A DNA stretch of 64,000 nucleotides, taken from assembly GCF_025821625.1 (NCBI RefSeq), contig NZ_JACKSH010000065.1, positions 62,001-126,000 on the forward strand. Direction: 5' to 3'. The stretch's first letter is position 1. The number at the start of each line of letters is the position of its first letter. Both the position numbers and the translations under genes were made by a program. Below the pieces are notes generated by a model that worked only from the letters and a program-made list of their open reading frames with translations, was not told the DNA's origin and did not search any database. Below are positions 26,772 to 36,562 of this stretch, piece by piece. The stretch is from Mycolicibacterium pyrenivorans (GTDB lineage: Bacteria > Actinomycetota > Actinomycetes > Mycobacteriales > Mycobacteriaceae).

Positions 26772-27875
26772 ATGGACTCTGAGGGCCGGTCCGGGGGACG
26801 TTCCGGGGGCAACCCCGACGGACCGGACGCACCGCACTACCCAAAGGTTGTCCTGGTGACCGGTGCCTGCCGGTTCCTCGGCGGCTACCTGACCGCGCGC
26901 CTGGCCCAGAACCCGCTGATCAACCATGTGATCGCGGTCGACGCGATCGCGCCGAGCAAAGACCTGCTCCGCAGGATGGGCCGTGCCGAGTTCGTGCGTG
27001 CCGACATCCGCAACCCGTTCATCGCCAAGGTCATCCGCAACGGCGACGTCGACACGGTGGTGCACGCCGCGGCCGCGTCCTACGCGCCCCGTTCCGGTGG
27101 CAGGGCGATGCTCAAGGAACTGAACGTCATGGGCGCGATCCAGCTGTTCGCGGCCTGCCAGAAGGCGCCGTCGGTGCGTCGCGTCATCCTCAAGTCGACG
27201 TCCGAGGTGTACGGCTCCAGCTCGAGGGACCCGGTGCTGTTCACCGAGAGCAGCAGCCGCCGCAGGCCACCAGGTGAGGGATTCGCCAGGGACAGCATCG
27301 ACATCGAGGGCTACGCCCGCGGCCTGGGACGGCGCAGGCCCGACATCGCCGTCACGATCCTGCGGCTGGCCAACATGATCGGCCCGGCGATGGACACCGC
27401 ACTGTCCCGGTACCTCGCCGGTCCCGTGGTGCCGACGGTCATCGGCCACGACCCGCGCCTGCAGTTGCTGCACGAGCAGGACGCGCTCGGTGCGCTCGAG
27501 CGCGCGACGGTGGCCGGCAAAGCCGGCACGTTCAATGTCGGGGCATCGGGGATCATCATGATGAGCCAGGCCATCCGCAGGTCGGGGCGGCTGGCTCTGC
27601 CGGTCCCGCGGTCGGCCTTGGTGGCGGTCGATTCGCTGTGGCGAGCCGCCCGCAACGCGGAACTGGACCGCGAGCAGCTCGACTACCTGAGCTACGGCCG
27701 CGTCATGGACACCACCAGGATGCGCACCGAGCTCGGATATCACCCGAAGTGGACGACCGCGGAGGCCTTCGACGATTACGTGCGCGGACGAGGTCTCACA
27801 CCGATCGTCGACCCGCGCCTGATTCATTCGATTGAGGAACGTGCGGTGGCGGCGGCGCAGCGCTGGGGGCGCTAG
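26772..27875 (+). CDS. galE2: extended SDR, NAD-dependent epimerase/dehydratase-like (GalE2 position)
   Basis: The 367-residue protein has an extended-SDR Rossmann fold: VTGACRFLGGYL (about 30-41), VIAVDAI, FVRADIRN, VVHAAAAS, and a serine-containing LKSTSEVYGSSSRDP. The expected YxxxK is replaced by GYARGL, so the catalytic Lys is not in its usual place. That argues against simple UDP-galactose epimerase activity despite the historic gene name of Rv0501. A basic, low-complexity N-terminus precedes the fold. It sits 40 bp upstream of the acyltransferase gene. Confidence 0.82.
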   Translation: MDSEGRSGGRSGGNPDGPDAPHYPKVVLVTGACRFLGGYLTARLAQNPLINHVIAVDAIAPSKDLLRRMGRAEFVRADIRNPFIAKVIRNGDVDTVVHAAAASYAPRSGGRAMLKELNVMGAIQLFAACQKAPSVRRVILKSTSEVYGSSSRDPVLFTESSSRRRPPGEGFARDSIDIEGYARGLGRRRPDIAVTILRLANMIGPAMDTALSRYLAGPVVPTVIGHDPRLQLLHEQDALGALERATVAGKAGTFNVGASGIIMMSQAIRRSGRLALPVPRSALVAVDSLWRAARNAELDREQLDYLSYGRVMDTTRMRTELGYHPKWTTAEAFDDYVRGRGLTPIVDPRLIHSIEERAVAAAQRWGR

Positions 27876-27914
27876 ACTTCACTACTTAGAGCAGGGTGGG
27901 GAGAGGAAACGACG

Positions 27915-28985
27915 GTGGCGGGCGAGTCAAAAGCGAAAGTCATTCCGCTGCACTCGAATTCGGGGCGCGGTGCGGCGCAGCGACGCGCGGCGGCGCAGCG
28001 CGTCGACAGTTCGCGCCGCCATCCCTCTCTGCTCACCGACCCGGACAACCGCGCATCCGCCGAACAGATCGCGGCAGTCGTGCGGGAAATCGACCAACAT
28101 CGCGGTGCCGCGGCCGGGACGTCCGCCGACGATGCGACGCCCACCGAACTCGCCAGGCGCATCTCCTCCGTCGCCGACTTCATCCGCAAGCGGATGACGG
28201 GTGACTACACCGTCGACGAGTTCGGTTTCGATCCCCACCTCAACAACGCAATCATCCTGCCTTTGCTGAGAGTCTTCTTCAACTCCTGGTTCCGCGTCGA
28301 GGTCAGCGGCATCGAGAACCTGCCGGAGAGCGGTGCGGCGCTGGTGGTGGCCAACCATGCAGGCGTCCTGCCGTTCGACGGGATGATGACGTCGGTCGCC
28401 GTGCGGGACAAGCATCCCGCGCACCGGGATCTGCGATTGCTGGCCGCCGACATCGTGTTCGACATGCCGATGGTCGGCCAGGCCGCGCGCAAGGCCGGCC
28501 ACACCATGGCATGCACCGACGACGCCCACCGCCTCCTGGCCGCAGGGGAGCTGACGGCCGTCTTCCCCGAGGGGTACAAGGGCCTGGGCAAGCACTTCAA
28601 GGACCGCTATAAGCTGCAGCGATTCGGTCGCGGCGGGTTCGTCTCTGCGGCGCTTCGGACGAAGGCGCCGATCGTGCCGTGCTCGATCGTCGGTTCCGAG
28701 GAGATCTACCCCATGGTCGCCGACGTCAAGCTGCTGGCGCGCCTGCTCGGGCTGCCGTACTTCCCGATCACGCCGCTGTTCCCGCTCGCGGGCCCGCTCG
28801 GAGTGGTGCCGCTGCCGTCGAAGTGGTACATCGAGTTCGGTGAGCCCATCGACACCAGCGACTACGACGAATCGGCCGCCGACGACCCGATGGTCACCTT
28901 CGAGTTGACCGACCAGGTGCGCGAGACCATTCAGCAGACGCTGTATCAGCTGCTGGCGAATCGCCGCAACATGTTCCTGGGGTAG
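27915..28985 (+). CDS. lysophospholipid acyltransferase family protein (PlsC domain)
   Basis: The 356-residue protein has a C-terminal PlsC-type acyltransferase domain with the His-Asp motif VVANHAGVLPFDGMM (six residues between His and Asp instead of the usual four), the VFPEGYKGLGKHF block and the APIVPCSIVGSEE block. The first 100 residues are polar and partly disordered. It corresponds to Rv0502. These enzymes esterify glycerolipids or similar acceptors at the membrane; the acceptor here is unknown. The GTG at 27915 is preceded by GGGGAGAGGAAACGACG. Confidence 0.87.
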   Translation: MAGESKAKVIPLHSNSGRGAAQRRAAAQRVDSSRRHPSLLTDPDNRASAEQIAAVVREIDQHRGAAAGTSADDATPTELARRISSVADFIRKRMTGDYTVDEFGFDPHLNNAIILPLLRVFFNSWFRVEVSGIENLPESGAALVVANHAGVLPFDGMMTSVAVRDKHPAHRDLRLLAADIVFDMPMVGQAARKAGHTMACTDDAHRLLAAGELTAVFPEGYKGLGKHFKDRYKLQRFGRGGFVSAALRTKAPIVPCSIVGSEEIYPMVADVKLLARLLGLPYFPITPLFPLAGPLGVVPLPSKWYIEFGEPIDTSDYDESAADDPMVTFELTDQVRETIQQTLYQLLANRRNMFLG

Positions 28986-28991
28986 CTGCCC

Positions 28992-29522
28992 CTACTTTTG
29001 CCCAGCAACGAATTTCGACAGGGCGTCAGCGTCGCGCTTCGCCGCGATCTTGCCGGTGATCTCGTCTGCTTCGTCGTCGTGGGCGGCCTCACCCATGACC
29101 GTGACGATGCTGGTGACGACCGGCTCGCCGTTGTCGTCGGTGACCTCGCCCCGGATCTCGGTGAGCACGGCGCCGTGTGACTCGGTCACCGAATCCAGGT
29201 AGGAGTCGAACCACAGCTTGTCGCCGTCCACGATCGGCCGGTGGAAGATCAACTTCTGATCGCGGTGCAGCACCCGCTCCATGTTGATCGGGAGGTCGAA
29301 CTGGTTGAAGATCTCCTCCTGCACGCGCCGCCCGGCCACAGCCATGAACGTCAAGGACGCGACCAGGCCGTCGTACCCGTACTCCTGGGCCGCCTCTTCG
29401 GTGAAATGCGCGGGATGGTCGTCCTTGACGGCGCGGGCGAACTCGCGGATCTTCTCGCGGTCGACCTCGAAGTAGTCCGGATACCGGTAGTGGGTTCCGA
29501 TGATGCTCTCAGCGATTCCCAC
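28992..29522 (-). CDS. MaoC/FAS1-type dehydratase subunit (HadA/HadC-like)
   Basis: The 176-residue protein matches the N-terminal dehydratase family of hydratases (FAS1_DH): [60 protein letters not shown]. It resembles HadA and HadC, the non-catalytic partners of HadB in mycolic acid elongation, and matches Rv0504c. The GTG at 29522 follows GGAAAGGGATCGCGC. Without the catalytic HadB-type motif it probably needs a partner encoded elsewhere. Confidence 0.85.
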   Translation of the reverse strand: MGIAESIIGTHYRYPDYFEVDREKIREFARAVKDDHPAHFTEEAAQEYGYDGLVASLTFMAVAGRRVQEEIFNQFDLPINMERVLHRDQKLIFHRPIVDGDKLWFDSYLDSVTESHGAVLTEIRGEVTDDNGEPVVTSIVTVMGEAAHDDEADEITGKIAAKRDADALSKFVAGQK

Positions 29523-29586
29523 GCGCGATCCCTTTCCGTTCGTCGGGTGGCGGCGCGAGCCTATCAGCGCCCCACCGGGATCCTCG

Positions 29587-30489
29587 CTAACCCTTGTCAC
29601 GGCGGGACACCGCTGCCGCCAGCGCGCCCCCGACCGCGCCGAGCGCCAACGCCGACGGCACCCCGATGCGGGCCGCCTTGCGGGCGGTGCGGAAGTCCCG
29701 GATCTCCCAGCCCCGTTGCCGGGCCAGAGCCCGCAGGTCGGCATCCGGATTGATCGCCACCGCGGTGCCGACCAGCGACAGCATCGGAACGTCGTTGAAG
29801 CTGTCCGAATACGCGGTGCAGCGTCGCAGGTTCAGACCCTCGCGGATGGCCAGCGACCGAACCGCATGCGCCTTGCCGGTGCCGTGCAGGATGTCGCCGA
29901 CCAGCCTGCCGGTGAAGACGCCGTCGATCGACTCCGCGACGGTCCCCAGCGCGCCGGTCAGCCCGAGCCGTCGCGCGATCGTCGCCGCCAGTTCGTACGG
30001 CGTCGCGGTGACCAGCCACACCTGCTGGCCCGCGTCCAGATGCATCTGGGCGAGCGCCCGGGTTCCCGGCCAGATCTTGGCGGCGATGATCTCGTCGTAG
30101 ATGTCTTCGCCGAGCGCGACCAGTTCGGCCGTGGACCGGCCTTCGATGAAGGCCAGTGCCTTGCGGCGGCCCGCTGCCACGTCCCCGCTGCTCTCCCGCC
30201 CGGTGAGCTGGAACTTGACCTGGGCGAGCGCGAACCGGGCCAGGTCGGAGTAGGTGAAGTACTCGCGCGCGGCGAGGCCGCGAGCGAAGTGCACCAGCGA
30301 GGAGCCGTGCACCAGGGTGTTGTCGACGTCGAAGAACGCCGCCGCGGTCAGATCGGGTGGCGGTGGGGGAGGCGTCGCGGCGGGGCCCAGCTCCAGCAGG
30401 CCCTCCGAGGCGGCCTCGGCGCTGGCTTCCCCGGCGAGTTGCTGCTCCGGGCTGTCGAACCCGAACTCGCCCTCTCCGGTTCCGGACAC
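29587..30489 (-). CDS. serB1: HAD-family phosphatase, phosphoserine phosphatase type (SerB1)
   Basis: The 300-residue protein is a HAD hydrolase of the SerB type with motif [12 protein letters not shown] (D54, D56), motif [11 protein letters not shown], a helical cap rich in [16 protein letters not shown], and motif [18 protein letters not shown] disordered Pro-rich N-terminus (PPPPPP) precedes the fold, and a hydrophobic C-terminus follows. It would release phosphate from phosphoserine or a related small phosphomonoester. The GTG at 30489 is 39 bp from the divergent glutaredoxin-like gene. It is the counterpart of Rv0505c. Confidence 0.88.
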   Translation of the reverse strand: MSGTGEGEFGFDSPEQQLAGEASAEAASEGLLELGPAATPPPPPPDLTAAAFFDVDNTLVHGSSLVHFARGLAAREYFTYSDLARFALAQVKFQLTGRESSGDVAAGRRKALAFIEGRSTAELVALGEDIYDEIIAAKIWPGTRALAQMHLDAGQQVWLVTATPYELAATIARRLGLTGALGTVAESIDGVFTGRLVGDILHGTGKAHAVRSLAIREGLNLRRCTAYSDSFNDVPMLSLVGTAVAINPDADLRALARQRGWEIRDFRTARKAARIGVPSALALGAVGGALAAAVSRRDKG

Positions 30490-30528
30490 GGTGACAACAT
30501 TAGGACACCTGACGGGGATACTGGCCGG

Positions 30529-30783
30529 GTGGACCGGCAGGTGCAATTGCTCACGCGTGACGGATGCCCGATGTGTTCGGCCGCGGCGACGCGGCTGGCC
30601 GACCTGGCCCGCGAGCTGGGCTTCGGGTTGACGGTGACCGATGTGGACGCTTCCGCGGCCGCAGGCGATGCCGCCCTGCGGGCCGAGTTCGGTGACCGGC
30701 TGCCCGTGGTGTTGTTGGACGGCGCCGAGCACAGCTACTGGGAGGTCGACGAGGACAGGTTGCGGGCGGACCTCGCCCGGTGA
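30529..30783 (+). CDS. glutaredoxin-like protein
   Basis: The 84-residue protein has a thioredoxin-like fold with redox motif [10 protein letters not shown] (CxxC) near the N-terminus, cis-Pro in RLPVVLLDG and a C-terminal helix; it belongs to the DUF836/glutaredoxin-like group and matches Rv0508. It is preceded by a GTG start at 30529, divergent from serB1. It could serve as a small thiol-disulfide oxidoreductase in a mycothiol-using cell. Partner unknown. Confidence 0.85.
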   Translation: MDRQVQLLTRDGCPMCSAAATRLADLARELGFGLTVTDVDASAAAGDAALRAEFGDRLPVVLLDGAEHSYWEVDEDRLRADLAR

Positions 30784-30824
30784 ACCCCACGGTCGCATCG
30801 CAGGGCAGGATGAACGAGCAAATT

Positions 30825-30850
30825 TGGTAGCCCAGCTGGTTAACGACTAC
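30825..30850 (+). promoter_or_regulatory. inverted repeat upstream of hemA
   Basis: GGTAG and CTACC flank a 16-nt centre that includes GGTTAAC, about 34 bp before the hemA ATG. The arrangement fits an operator or a promoter-proximal hairpin controlling the haem operon. The arms are short, so chance is possible. Confidence 0.3.
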
Positions 30851-30883
30851 CGTTGAGCGGGTGGTCAGCGTGGTGAGGGAGCC

Positions 30884-32278
30884 ATGAGCGTATTGCTTTT
30901 CGGGGTCTCGCACCGCAGCGCGCCGGTGTCCGTCCTCGAGCAACTCAGCACGGATGAGTCCGATCAGGCCAAGATCGTCGACCAGGTGCTGCAGTCGTCG
31001 CTGGTGACAGAGGCCATGGTCCTGTCCACCTGCAATCGTGTCGAGGTCTACGCCGTCGTCGAGGCGTTCCACGGTGGCCTGTCGGTGATCGGGCAGGTGC
31101 TCTCCGAGCACTGCGGGATGTCACTGCAGGACCTCACCAGGTACGCCTATGTCCGTTACGCCGAAGCCGCCGTCGAGCATCTGTTCGCGGTGGCCAGCGG
31201 CCTGGACTCCGCGGTGATCGGCGAGCAGCAGGTCCTCGGCCAGGTTCGGCGGGCCTACTCCTCCGCCGAGGCCAACCACACCGTGGGTCGCACCCTGCAC
31301 GAGCTGTCGCAACGGGCCCTTTCGGTGGGCAAGCGCGTGCACTCCGAGACCGGAATCGACGCTGCGGGCAACTCGGTGGTGTCCGTCGCGCTCGACATGG
31401 CCGAGGCGAAGGTCGGATCCCTGGCCGGCGGCCGCGCCGTCGTCGTCGGCGCAGGCTCGATGGGTGCCCTGGCGGCCAAGCAGCTGGTGCGCGCCGGCGT
31501 CGAGCGCATACACGTGGTGAACAGATCGCTGCCCCGAGCCAAGAGGCTCGCCGAGAACATCCGCGCGCACGGCATCACCGCTGACGCCTACCCGTTCGAT
31601 CACCTGCCTCCGCTGCTCGCCGACGCCGACATCGTCGTCAGCTGTACCGGCGCCGTGCGGCCCGTGGTGTCGCTGGCCGATGTGCACCGCGGTCTGGCGC
31701 ACGGCCAGGACTCCAAACAGCTGGTGATCTGCGACCTCGGGATGCCGCGCGATGTCGACTCCGCCGTCGCCGGGCTGCCCGGCGTCTACGTGATCGACAT
31801 GGACCGTATCCAGCGGGAGCCGTCCGCACGCGCGGCCGCGTCCGACGCCGAGGCCGCCCGCGCGATCGTCGCCACCGAGGTCGCGAACTACCTGGCCGGG
31901 CAGCGGATGGCCGAGGTGACGCCGACCGTCACCGCGCTGCGTCAGCGCGCCGCCGACGTGGTCGAGGCCGAGTTGCTGAGGCTGGACAACCGGTTGCCGG
32001 GCCTGGACTCGACCCACCGCGACGAGGTCGCCAAGACCGTGCGCCGCGTCGTCGACAAGCTCCTGCACGCACCCACGGTGCGCGTGAAGCAGCTGGCCAG
32101 TGCGCCGGGCGGCGACAGCTACGCCGAGGCCCTGCGCGAGCTGTTCGAACTCGACCAGCAGGCGGTCGACGCGGTCGCCGCGGGCGAGCTGCCACTGGTC
32201 ACCGGAGGCGAGTTGCCACCGGTCAGTGGAAACGGCGAATTCGATATGGCGACAACCGATCCCGAAAAGAACGAGTAA
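30884..32278 (+). CDS. hemA: glutamyl-tRNA reductase
   Basis: HemA reduces glutamyl-tRNA to glutamate-1-semialdehyde, the first committed step of tetrapyrrole synthesis by the C5 route. The 464-residue protein has the catalytic Cys in [12 protein letters not shown] (C50), the NADPH motif [17 protein letters not shown] and a C-terminal dimerisation helix region. The tail includes a repeated GELPxV segment. The ATG at 30884 follows GAGGGAGCC. It heads hemA-hemC-hemD-hemB. hemL, the next enzyme in the pathway, is 14 kb away. Confidence 0.96.
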   Translation: MSVLLFGVSHRSAPVSVLEQLSTDESDQAKIVDQVLQSSLVTEAMVLSTCNRVEVYAVVEAFHGGLSVIGQVLSEHCGMSLQDLTRYAYVRYAEAAVEHLFAVASGLDSAVIGEQQVLGQVRRAYSSAEANHTVGRTLHELSQRALSVGKRVHSETGIDAAGNSVVSVALDMAEAKVGSLAGGRAVVVGAGSMGALAAKQLVRAGVERIHVVNRSLPRAKRLAENIRAHGITADAYPFDHLPPLLADADIVVSCTGAVRPVVSLADVHRGLAHGQDSKQLVICDLGMPRDVDSAVAGLPGVYVIDMDRIQREPSARAAASDAEAARAIVATEVANYLAGQRMAEVTPTVTALRQRAADVVEAELLRLDNRLPGLDSTHRDEVAKTVRRVVDKLLHAPTVRVKQLASAPGGDSYAEALRELFELDQQAVDAVAAGELPLVTGGELPPVSGNGEFDMATTDPEKNE

Positions 32279-32327
32279 CTCTCTCCCCGCAAGCGGGAGG
32301 TACCCCAAGCTCCATGAAAGCCACTAA

Positions 32328-33263
32328 GTGATCCGTATAGGGACCCGGGGTAGCCTCCTGGCGACAACCCAGGCCGGTTTTATCTGTGACGCATTGATCG
32401 ACCGCGGCCATTCCGCCGAGCTGGTCATCGTGTCCACCGCGGGCGACCGCTCCGAGGCGCCGATCGCCGATATCGGCGTCGGGGTGTTCACCGCGGCGCT
32501 GCGTGAGGCCATCGCCGACGGCAGCGTCGACATGGCGGTGCACTCCTACAAAGATTTGCCGACCGCGACCGACCCACGCTTCGTGATCGCGGCGATCCCG
32601 GTGCGCGCGGACGCCCGCGACGCCCTGGTGGCCCGTGACGGACTCGTGCTCGGCGAGTTGCCGGCGGGGTCGACGATCGGGACATCGTCCCCGCGGAGGG
32701 CCGCACAGCTTAAGGCACTGGGTCTCGGTTTGGAAATCCGCCCCCTACGAGGCAACCTAGATACCAGGTTGAACAGGGTAAGCAGCGGTGATCTCGACGC
32801 CGTCGTCGTGGCCCGGGCGGGATTGGCCCGCATCGGTCGTCTCGACGCTGTCACCGAGACGCTGGAACCGGTACAGATGTTGCCGGCGCCGGCTCAGGGG
32901 GCTTTGGCAGTCGAGTGCCGTGCCGGTGACACGGCGCTTGCGGAACTGTTGGCGGAGCTGGACGACGCCGACACCCGGGCATCGGTCACCGCAGAGCGAG
33001 CCCTGCTGGCCGAACTGGAGGCGGGTTGCTCCGCACCGGTGGGCGCGATTGCAGAGGTGGTCGAGTCGATCGATGAGGACGGCCGAGTCTTCGAAGAGCT
33101 GTCGCTGCGCGGCTGCGTGGCGACGCTGGACGGATCCGATGTGATCCGTGCGTCCGGAATCGGGACACCCGGTCGGGCACGAGAGCTAGGGCTCTCGGTC
33201 GCCGCGGAGCTGTTCGAGCTGGGAGCACGCGATCTATTGGACGAAAGCGGGAGAGACAGATGA
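32328..33263 (+). CDS. hemC: porphobilinogen deaminase (hydroxymethylbilane synthase)
   Basis: HemC joins four porphobilinogens into hydroxymethylbilane. The 311-residue protein has the N-terminal [16 protein letters not shown], the acidic active-site stretch [11 protein letters not shown] and the dipyrromethane-cofactor Cys in [11 protein letters not shown] (C234). It begins at GTG 32328 and overlaps hemD by 4 bp (ATGA). Confidence 0.96.
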   Translation: MIRIGTRGSLLATTQAGFICDALIDRGHSAELVIVSTAGDRSEAPIADIGVGVFTAALREAIADGSVDMAVHSYKDLPTATDPRFVIAAIPVRADARDALVARDGLVLGELPAGSTIGTSSPRRAAQLKALGLGLEIRPLRGNLDTRLNRVSSGDLDAVVVARAGLARIGRLDAVTETLEPVQMLPAPAQGALAVECRAGDTALAELLAELDDADTRASVTAERALLAELEAGCSAPVGAIAEVVESIDEDGRVFEELSLRGCVATLDGSDVIRASGIGTPGRARELGLSVAAELFELGARDLLDESGRDR

Positions 33264-34954
33264 CTCGCCAGATGAGCTTGCGAGGCCGCAAGGGCAAGCC
33301 CGGCCGCATCACGTTCGTCGGCTCAGGGCCCGGGGATCCGGGTCTGCTGACGACGCGTGCCCGCACCGTGTTGGCCAACGCCGCCTTGGTGTTCACCGAT
33401 CCTGACGTGCCGGAAGCGGTGCTCGCCCTCGTGGGGTGTGAGCTGCCACCGCCGTCGGGACCGCTGCCGGACGTGGCCGCCAACGCCACGCCCGACGGCT
33501 CGGGCCAGGCCGACGACGCCAAACCGGCCGAGGCGCCGGACGCCACAGCGGTGATTCCCGGCGGCCCGGATATCCGGCCCGCCCTCGGCGACCCGGCCGA
33601 GGTCGCCAAGACGCTGGCCACCGAGGCCCGCACAGGTGTGGACGTCGTGCGACTGGTCGCAGGCGACCCGCTGTCGATCGACGCGGTGATCACCGAGGTG
33701 AACGCGCTGGCACGCACCCAGCTGACCTTCGAAATCGTGCCGGGACTGCCCGACACCACGGCCGTGCCCACCTATGCCGGACTGCCGCTTGGTTCGGCGC
33801 ACACCGTCGCCGATGTGCGCGGTGACGTCGACTGGGCGGCGCTGGCCGCCGCACCGGGACCACTGATCCTGCACGCGACGGCGTCGCACCTGCCCGACGC
33901 GGCGCGCACCCTCATCGAGTACGGCCTGTCCGACTCCACGCCCACCGTGGTGACGGCCAACGGCACCACCTGCCAGCAGCGTTCGGTCGAGACGACACTG
34001 GCCGGACTGCTCGACAAGACCACGCTGGCGGGGGGAACCGAGCCCGCGGGCCCACTGGCCGGACCGCTGGTCGTCACGATCGGGCGTACCGTCGCCAACC
34101 GCGCGAAGCTGAACTGGTGGGAGAGTCGGGCCCTGTACGGGTGGACGGTGCTCGTGCCGCGCACCAAGGACCAGGCCGGCGAGATGAGCGATCGCCTCGT
34201 CGGACACGGCGCCCTGCCCATCGAGGTGCCGACGATCGCGGTCGAGCCGCCCCGTAGCCCGGCCCAGATGGAAAGGGCTGTCAAGGGTCTCGTGGACGGC
34301 CGCTTCCAGTGGGTGGTGTTCACCTCCACCAACGCGGTGCGCGCGGTCTGGGAGAAGTTCAACGAGTTCGGGCTCGACGCCCGCGCGTTCTCCGGTGTCA
34401 AGATCGCGTGCGTCGGTCAGGCCACCGCCGACCGGGTGCGTGCCTTCGGCATCAACCCCGAACTGGTGCCCACGGGTGAGCAGAGCTCGCTGGGCCTGCT
34501 CGACGAGTTCCCGCCGTACGACGACATTTTCGATCCGGTCAACCGGGTGTTGCTGCCGCGTGCCGACATCGCCACCGAGACACTGGCCGAGGGTCTTCGT
34601 GAACGCGGTTGGGAGATCGAGGATGTCACCGCGTACCGCACGGTGCGAGCGGCACCGCCGCCTGCGCACACCCGCGAGATGATCAAGACCGGTGGCTTCG
34701 ACGCGGTGTGCTTCACCTCGAGTTCGACGGTGCGCAACCTCGTCGGTATCGCAGGCAAGCCGCACGCCCGCACCATCGTCGCCTGCATCGGGCCCAAGAC
34801 CGCGGAAACCGCAGCGGAATTCGGCCTGCGCGTCGACGTGCAGCCGGAAGTGGCCGCGGTGGGTCCGCTGGTGGAGGCATTGGCCGAGCATGCCGCTCGG
34901 CTGCGTGCCGAGGGCGCACTGCCGCCGCCGCGGAAGAAGAGCCGCCGCCGCTAG
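33260..34954 (+). CDS. hemD: fused uroporphyrinogen-III methyltransferase-like / uroporphyrinogen-III synthase
   Basis: The 564-residue protein has an N-terminal tetrapyrrole methylase-like domain ([18 protein letters not shown], about 15-32) and a C-terminal HemD domain ([52 protein letters not shown]). In true SUMT enzymes the next signature is a G-x-x-x-RLKGGDPF block; here it reads [13 protein letters not shown], and a long Ala/Pro-rich insert separates the motifs. The methylase half is therefore probably impaired or altered, whereas the synthase half looks intact. It starts at the ATGA overlap with hemC, matching Rv0511. Confidence 0.92.
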   Translation: MTRQMSLRGRKGKPGRITFVGSGPGDPGLLTTRARTVLANAALVFTDPDVPEAVLALVGCELPPPSGPLPDVAANATPDGSGQADDAKPAEAPDATAVIPGGPDIRPALGDPAEVAKTLATEARTGVDVVRLVAGDPLSIDAVITEVNALARTQLTFEIVPGLPDTTAVPTYAGLPLGSAHTVADVRGDVDWAALAAAPGPLILHATASHLPDAARTLIEYGLSDSTPTVVTANGTTCQQRSVETTLAGLLDKTTLAGGTEPAGPLAGPLVVTIGRTVANRAKLNWWESRALYGWTVLVPRTKDQAGEMSDRLVGHGALPIEVPTIAVEPPRSPAQMERAVKGLVDGRFQWVVFTSTNAVRAVWEKFNEFGLDARAFSGVKIACVGQATADRVRAFGINPELVPTGEQSSLGLLDEFPPYDDIFDPVNRVLLPRADIATETLAEGLRERGWEIEDVTAYRTVRAAPPPAHTREMIKTGGFDAVCFTSSSTVRNLVGIAGKPHARTIVACIGPKTAETAAEFGLRVDVQPEVAAVGPLVEALAEHAARLRAEGALPPPRKKSRRR

Positions 34955-34962
34955 GAACTCGC

Positions 34963-35019
34963 CGAAATTGCATTCCAGCAGGCCGGCACTCGAACTTTTG
35001 CTGCTGGAATGCAATTTCG
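34963..35019. repeat. long hairpin repeat, copy B
   Basis: Arms 34963-34981 and 35001-35019 are perfect 19-bp inverted repeats (CGAAATTGCATTCCAGCAG type), with a 19-nt loop containing CACTCGAACTTTT. The arms and the loop pattern match copy A at 14491-14551. It lies inside the haem operon, between hemD and hemB, where a strong terminator would be harmful, so it may tune hemB expression or be a passive mobile-like repeat. Confidence 0.85.
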
Positions 35020-35031
35020 CGGAAGGTAGAT

Positions 35032-36012
35032 ATGGCGTTTCCACGACACCGTCCTCGGAGGCTGCGCTCGACCCCGGCCATGCGCCGACTGGTCGCGCAG
35101 ACCACCCTGGAGCCGAGGCACCTGGTCCTGCCGATGTTCGTCGCCGACGACATCGACGAACCGCGCCCCATCTCGTCCATGCCCGGGGTCGTGCAGCACA
35201 CCCGCGACTCGCTGCGCCGTGCGGCCGCCGATGCGGTTGCCGCGGGTGTGGGCGGGTTGATGTTGTTCGGGGTGCCCAGCGATGAGCACAAGGATTCCGT
35301 CGGCTCTGCCGGCACCGATCCCGACGGCATCCTGAACGTCGCGCTGCGGGATCTCGCCAAGGACATCGGCGACGACACGGTGCTGATGGCCGACACCTGC
35401 CTCGACGAGTTCACCGACCACGGCCATTGCGGAATCGTCGACGGACGGGGCCGTGTCGATAACGATGCCACCAACCGTCGATACGTCGAACTGGCTGTGG
35501 CCCAAGCAGATTCGGGGGCACATGTGGTCGGGCCCAGCGGAATGATGGACGGTCAGGTCGCCGCCATCCGCGACGGACTCGACGACGCAGGGTTCACCGA
35601 TACCGCGATCCTGGCCTATGCCGCGAAGTTCGCGTCGGGCTTCTACGGACCGTTCCGCGAGGCGGTGGCCTCCAGCCTGGAAGGCGATCGGCGGACCTAT
35701 CAGCAAGATCCCGGCAACGCGCGCGAGGCCGTCCACGAGGTCGAACTCGACATCGACGAGGGCGCCGACATCGTGATGGTCAAGCCCGCGATGGCCTACC
35801 TCGACGTGGTGCGGGCCGCCGCTGACATCTGCCCGGTTCCGGTTGCCGCATACCAGGTTTCCGGTGAGTACTCGATGATCAGTGCCGCGGCAGCCAACGG
35901 CTGGATCGACCTGCGGACGGTGGCGCTGGAGACGCTGACCGGCATCCGGCGGGCCGGCGCCGACATCGTGCTGACGTACTGGGCGGCCGACGTGGCCCGC
36001 TGGCTGTCGTGA
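35032..36012 (+). CDS. hemB: delta-aminolevulinic acid dehydratase (porphobilinogen synthase)
   Basis: HemB condenses two aminolevulinates to porphobilinogen. The 326-residue protein has both Schiff-base lysines (AYAAKFASGFYGPFR, K199; VMVKPAMAYLD, K251). Its metal loop reads ADTCLDEFTDHGHCG: two of the zinc-type cysteines (C123, C133) remain while the middle one is Asp (D125), a mixture of the Zn and Mg types. The ATG at 35032 follows GGAAGGTAGAT, just downstream of hairpin repeat B. Confidence 0.95.
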   Translation: MAFPRHRPRRLRSTPAMRRLVAQTTLEPRHLVLPMFVADDIDEPRPISSMPGVVQHTRDSLRRAAADAVAAGVGGLMLFGVPSDEHKDSVGSAGTDPDGILNVALRDLAKDIGDDTVLMADTCLDEFTDHGHCGIVDGRGRVDNDATNRRYVELAVAQADSGAHVVGPSGMMDGQVAAIRDGLDDAGFTDTAILAYAAKFASGFYGPFREAVASSLEGDRRTYQQDPGNAREAVHEVELDIDEGADIVMVKPAMAYLDVVRAAADICPVPVAAYQVSGEYSMISAAAANGWIDLRTVALETLTGIRRAGADIVLTYWAADVARWLS

Positions 36013-36464
36013 CGGAATCGCACAAGCCCAGACCACCCGGGTCATCCCCCGCCCGGCCACCCGGGTCATCCCCCGCCCGGCCACCCGATGTCGACACCGG
36101 GTTCTGGTTGTGGGTGGTGGCGCTGCCACTGATGTCGGCCGGCTACGTCGTCGACCTTCTGACCGGACCCGCGCGGCCATCGGGCCCGGTCCTGGCGATT
36201 TCCGTCGTGTTCCTGGTGATCATCGCCGCGGTCGTGGCGACGTTCCTCGTCCTGATGCGACAGGGGTACCGCTGGGTGCGCACCGTGCTGACCGGCGGCG
36301 CGATCGCGTCGGTGGTGTTCTCGGCGACCGGTCTGTTCACCGCCGAACGGCACGCTGTCGCGGCATCGATGTACGCCGTCGCCGTGATCGTCGGTTCGGT
36401 GCTCATCGCGGGCGGGGTGTTCCTGCTGCACCGCAAGGATGCCCACGAGTTCTTCACCCGGTGA
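36009..36464 (+). CDS. conserved membrane protein downstream of hemB
   Basis: The 151-residue protein has four predicted transmembrane segments after a proline-rich N-terminus containing two copies of PPGSSPAR, from a 24-bp duplication. Its GTG overlaps the hemB stop (GTGA), so it is part of the haem operon transcript. It matches Rv0513 by position. No known domain is recognised. Confidence 0.75.
   Translation: MTESHKPRPPGSSPARPPGSSPARPPDVDTGFWLWVVALPLMSAGYVVDLLTGPARPSGPVLAISVVFLVIIAAVVATFLVLMRQGYRWVRTVLTGGAIASVVFSATGLFTAERHAVAASMYAVAVIVGSVLIAGGVFLLHRKDAHEFFTR
36033..36080 (+). repeat. 24-bp tandem duplication in the gene after hemB
   Basis: Two identical 24-bp units (36033-36056 and 36057-36080), each starting CCACCCGGGTCATCC, encode the proline-rich repeat at the N-terminus of the membrane protein. 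Confidence 0.8.
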
Positions 36465-36530
36465 GCGCCGGCCGGCGGGGAGCGAAGCGACCGTGGGTTT
36501 TGGGCGCCGGCGGGCGGGGAGCGAAGCGAC
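36465..36530. repeat. 27-bp spaced direct repeat between membrane protein genes
   Basis: Copies 36465-36492 and 36504-36530 share GGCGGGGAGCGAAGCGAC preceded by GCGCCGG. They fill most of the short intergenic space before the next membrane protein gene. The GAGCGAAGCGA core resembles a short element I associate with mycobacterial intergenic regions. Confidence 0.65.
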
Positions 36531-36562
36531 GTCGGGATGGCGCACAGTAGGCTGACCCGACG

